NCBI GenBank assembly: GCA_036250225.1
Contig: JAPZLL010000009.1
Coordinates: 744,001 to 808,000, forward strand
Direction: 5' to 3'
Source: Cercophora sp. LCS_1
Taxonomy: Eukaryota; Ascomycota; Sordariomycetes; Sordariales; Lasiosphaeriaceae
DNA length: 64,000 nucleotides
Part shown: positions 62,370-64,000 of the stretch, in pieces
How the letters are laid out: every line of letters begins with the position of its first letter
How positions within the stretch are numbered: position 1 is the stretch's first letter
The notes under the pieces: generated by a model
Seen by the model: only the letters and a program-made list of their open reading frames with translations
Told to the model about the DNA's origin: nothing
The model's database searches: none
Translations under genes and position numbers: made by a program

Positions 62370-64000
62370 CTAAGCCTCCTCGAGATACTGCTCCGTCAGC
62401 TGTCCATTTTCCTTTTTCTCGCGTGGTGCCACAAAGACCCCGTCCTCCAACTTCCAGCCATCCGCCTTCATGTGCTTCCACTTCTCCTGGACCTTGAGTC
62501 TGACCAACTCTCCCGCCGCCCTGGCGTCCTCGGCGCTGTCATGACCACGGCCAGTGTCGATTTGGATTGCTTTGTTGAGGTGATACTCCATAAGCATCTT
62601 CAGCCCGTTCCGAATCGGCAGACCTCGCTTGTGCGGGTAGAGAAGAATGGTGTCGACGACATTGGGGTGGACGATGCGAACTGCGTTGAGATCATTCTCC
62701 AGGCCGTGTCCTATCAGCGGGGTCTCTGGAGAAATGAGCGAAAAAAGCAGATTGCGAGCCACCATCGGAGAAGAGACTATTTGCATGAGCTTCTTTGGTG
62801 CACCGTCCTCATTCTTTTTGCTTGTCTGGTCGCGGGGGATGAACTTGTCGGAGCTGATCGCATCGCGAATATCATCGGGCCAGACACCAGAGTACCGCGA
62901 GTTGAGGTCCAGAATTTCTCCCATGGGATGAACGAGAACATCAAGAAGCTCCTTCCCGTCTGGCCAGCTTGTCGCCGTGAGACGAATGAGCTCCATGCCT
63001 CGCGAGGTATATCCCATCTCACAGTCGAAGCACACAGCCCGGTCCTTTGGCGCATTGGGGTTTGGCGGTGTCTCGGCGAAGGGGATAAGGGCCGCAAGAC
63101 GCGAAGGGGCGCTCGCTTTGAAAACGTGGTTCGGGCCCTTTACGCAACCCGCAGATTCGCCCACATTCTGCCCGCAGCATCGAAACCGCTTCTCCTGATG
63201 ACCGATCTGACCAAGAGAACGCTCTGGGAAGTAGGCCCTTCCATGGTGGTAGACGCAGGGACCGCCTGAAGCAAGGGTGCCGTCCTCACGACGTCCAGGA
63301 AACACCTGGAAGCGGCTTTTGCATCGATCGCACTCCTCCCAGCCCTTGGCTGCTTCCTCTCCCTCTCGAGCCTTGGTTATGTCACTCTCGCTTGGCGGGA
63401 CAGGGACGTAGCCGTGCGGCGCAAGTTTGTCGATGGGCGTCAGAAGGTGCTCAAGAAAGGCGACCTCCTGCAATGGGGTCAAGCCGGTCTTGATCTCTTT
63501 AGGCGGGCCAAGGATCGACTTTGGTGTTCTCTTCTTGGATACTGCAGCCTCTTTCTTCTTGAGTTCAGCCAGGCGCTCATCCCTCCAATGCATGGCAGAG
63601 AACTTTTTGTAGGACATGATGCGGTTCTTGATCACATTGGGGTAGATGGATGGTTTGTCGGTTGCCATCTTTTCCTCTTCGTCAAGCGCCATCCAGATAA
63701 GTTCCTGTGGTGAGAGAACTAACTTCTTGTCTTCTTCACTAGTGGATTTCTTCATTTCGTTGTTCAGGCGCTCGAGTTGCTCGTGCAACATCTTTAATGC
63801 CTTAAACCGAAAGTCATGCGCTGCAGGTGCCGAGCCCTTGAGATGCCGGGGGTTGAGCGTCTCAGGCTTCCTTGGTGCCTTCTTGGGAGTTGAGGCTGGC
63901 AGCTTTACTGGCGCCGCTTTCGTCGGAGGGGTGATAGATGAAGTTGAGGCTGCGAGTGGCCCCGGCTGGGTGGAGGGGTGTGGTCCAGGCGCGGTCGTTT
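62370..64000 (-). CDS. REX3: RNA exonuclease Rex3, N-terminus beyond the window
   Basis: The frame is open from the right edge to the TAG/TAA-side stop at 62370; 542 codons are visible and the start is missing. Rex3 is a DEDDh 3'-5' exonuclease that trims RNAs such as MRP RNA. The visible part begins in a Pro/Ala/Lys-rich region, then LNPRHLKGSAPAAHDFR. A Cys/His-rich segment follows (WEECDRCKSRFQVF, CVYHHGRAYFPERS, RCCGQN). The exonuclease domain then shows AVCFDCEMGYT (first D and E), LIGHGLENDLNAVRIVHP (second D) and GHDSAEDARAAGEL (His and last Asp). All catalytic residues are present. A relative such as Rex1 or Rex4 is less likely because of the Cys-rich segment before the nuclease domain. 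Confidence 0.88.
   Translation of the reverse strand, partial: TTAPGPHPSTQPGPLAASTSSITPPTKAAPVKLPASTPKKAPRKPETLNPRHLKGSAPAAHDFRFKALKMLHEQLERLNNEMKKSTSEEDKKLVLSPQELIWMALDEEEKMATDKPSIYPNVIKNRIMSYKKFSAMHWRDERLAELKKKEAAVSKKRTPKSILGPPKEIKTGLTPLQEVAFLEHLLTPIDKLAPHGYVPVPPSESDITKAREGEEAAKGWEECDRCKSRFQVFPGRREDGTLASGGPCVYHHGRAYFPERSLGQIGHQEKRFRCCGQNVGESAGCVKGPNHVFKASAPSRLAALIPFAETPPNPNAPKDRAVCFDCEMGYTSRGMELIRLTATSWPDGKELLDVLVHPMGEILDLNSRYSGVWPDDIRDAISSDKFIPRDQTSKKNEDGAPKKLMQIVSSPMVARNLLFSLISPETPLIGHGLENDLNAVRIVHPNVVDTILLYPHKRGLPIRNGLKMLMEYHLNKAIQIDTGRGHDSAEDARAAGELVRLKVQEKWKHMKADGWKLEDGVFVAPREKKENGQLTEQYLEEA

Overview
This window is nuclear DNA from a filamentous ascomycete (Pezizomycotina, most likely a Sordariomycete; inferred from gene content, not measured). 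It has short introns of about 50-90 nt with GT-AG ends and CTAAC-like branch sites, many long intrinsically disordered fungal proteins, ribosomal-protein genes with several introns, the fungal complex I 21.3 kDa subunit, Vac7 and a HET-domain relic. Genes lie on both strands with intergenic gaps of 0.3-5 kb. I saw no CRISPR array, operon, tRNA, rRNA, intact transposon or secondary-metabolite cluster.

Layout. 1-4.4 kb: the end of a sphingolipid delta-4 desaturase gene, then VAC7 on the minus strand. 4.4-9.75 kb: gene-poor DNA with a broken HET-domain gene and one copy of a dispersed repeat. 9.75-20 kb: the DEAH-box splicing helicase PRP2 and two large uncharacterised fungal proteins. 21-24 kb: RPL10 (uL16) and RPL30 (eL30), divergent from a 346-bp shared promoter. 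24.8-29 kb: a coiled-coil protein and an arylamine N-acetyltransferase. 29-32 kb: gene-poor DNA with the second copy of the dispersed repeat and a GC-rich hairpin. 32-38 kb: an ER DnaJ (SCJ1-like) and a 1050-residue DUF3824-type protein. 40-46 kb: VAP/SCS2, a UBA-zinc finger-UBX protein and a small DUF1761-type membrane protein. 46-52 kb: NHP2 and eIF2B-beta (divergent), then a GRG-rich coiled-coil protein. 52-59.4 kb: the NatA catalytic subunit, a short-chain dehydrogenase, cytosolic methionyl-tRNA synthetase divergent from LTO1, and a complex I subunit. 60-64 kb: a nuclear peroxiredoxin (DOT5-like) and REX3, which runs off the right edge.

Most recognisable genes are housekeeping, with a strong bias to translation: two ribosomal proteins, eIF2B-beta, MetRS, LTO1 (Fe-S loading of the ribosome recycling factor Rli1), NHP2 (pseudouridylation snoRNPs), NatA (co-translational acetylation), PRP2 and REX3 (RNA processing). 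Three divergent pairs (RPL10/RPL30, NHP2/eIF2B-beta, MetRS/LTO1) join translation or ribosome genes across short shared promoters. Exon structures were built by eye from splice signals, reading phase and remembered family conservation; every multi-exon CDS below closes to a whole number of codons. I found no convincing new multi-gene system. The best leads are a switch from C-rich to G-rich coding strand inside several genes, the HET pseudogene with its repeat-bearing gene-poor surroundings, three 22-24 nt micro-exons, and the paired inverted CCAAT boxes in the ribosomal-protein promoter.
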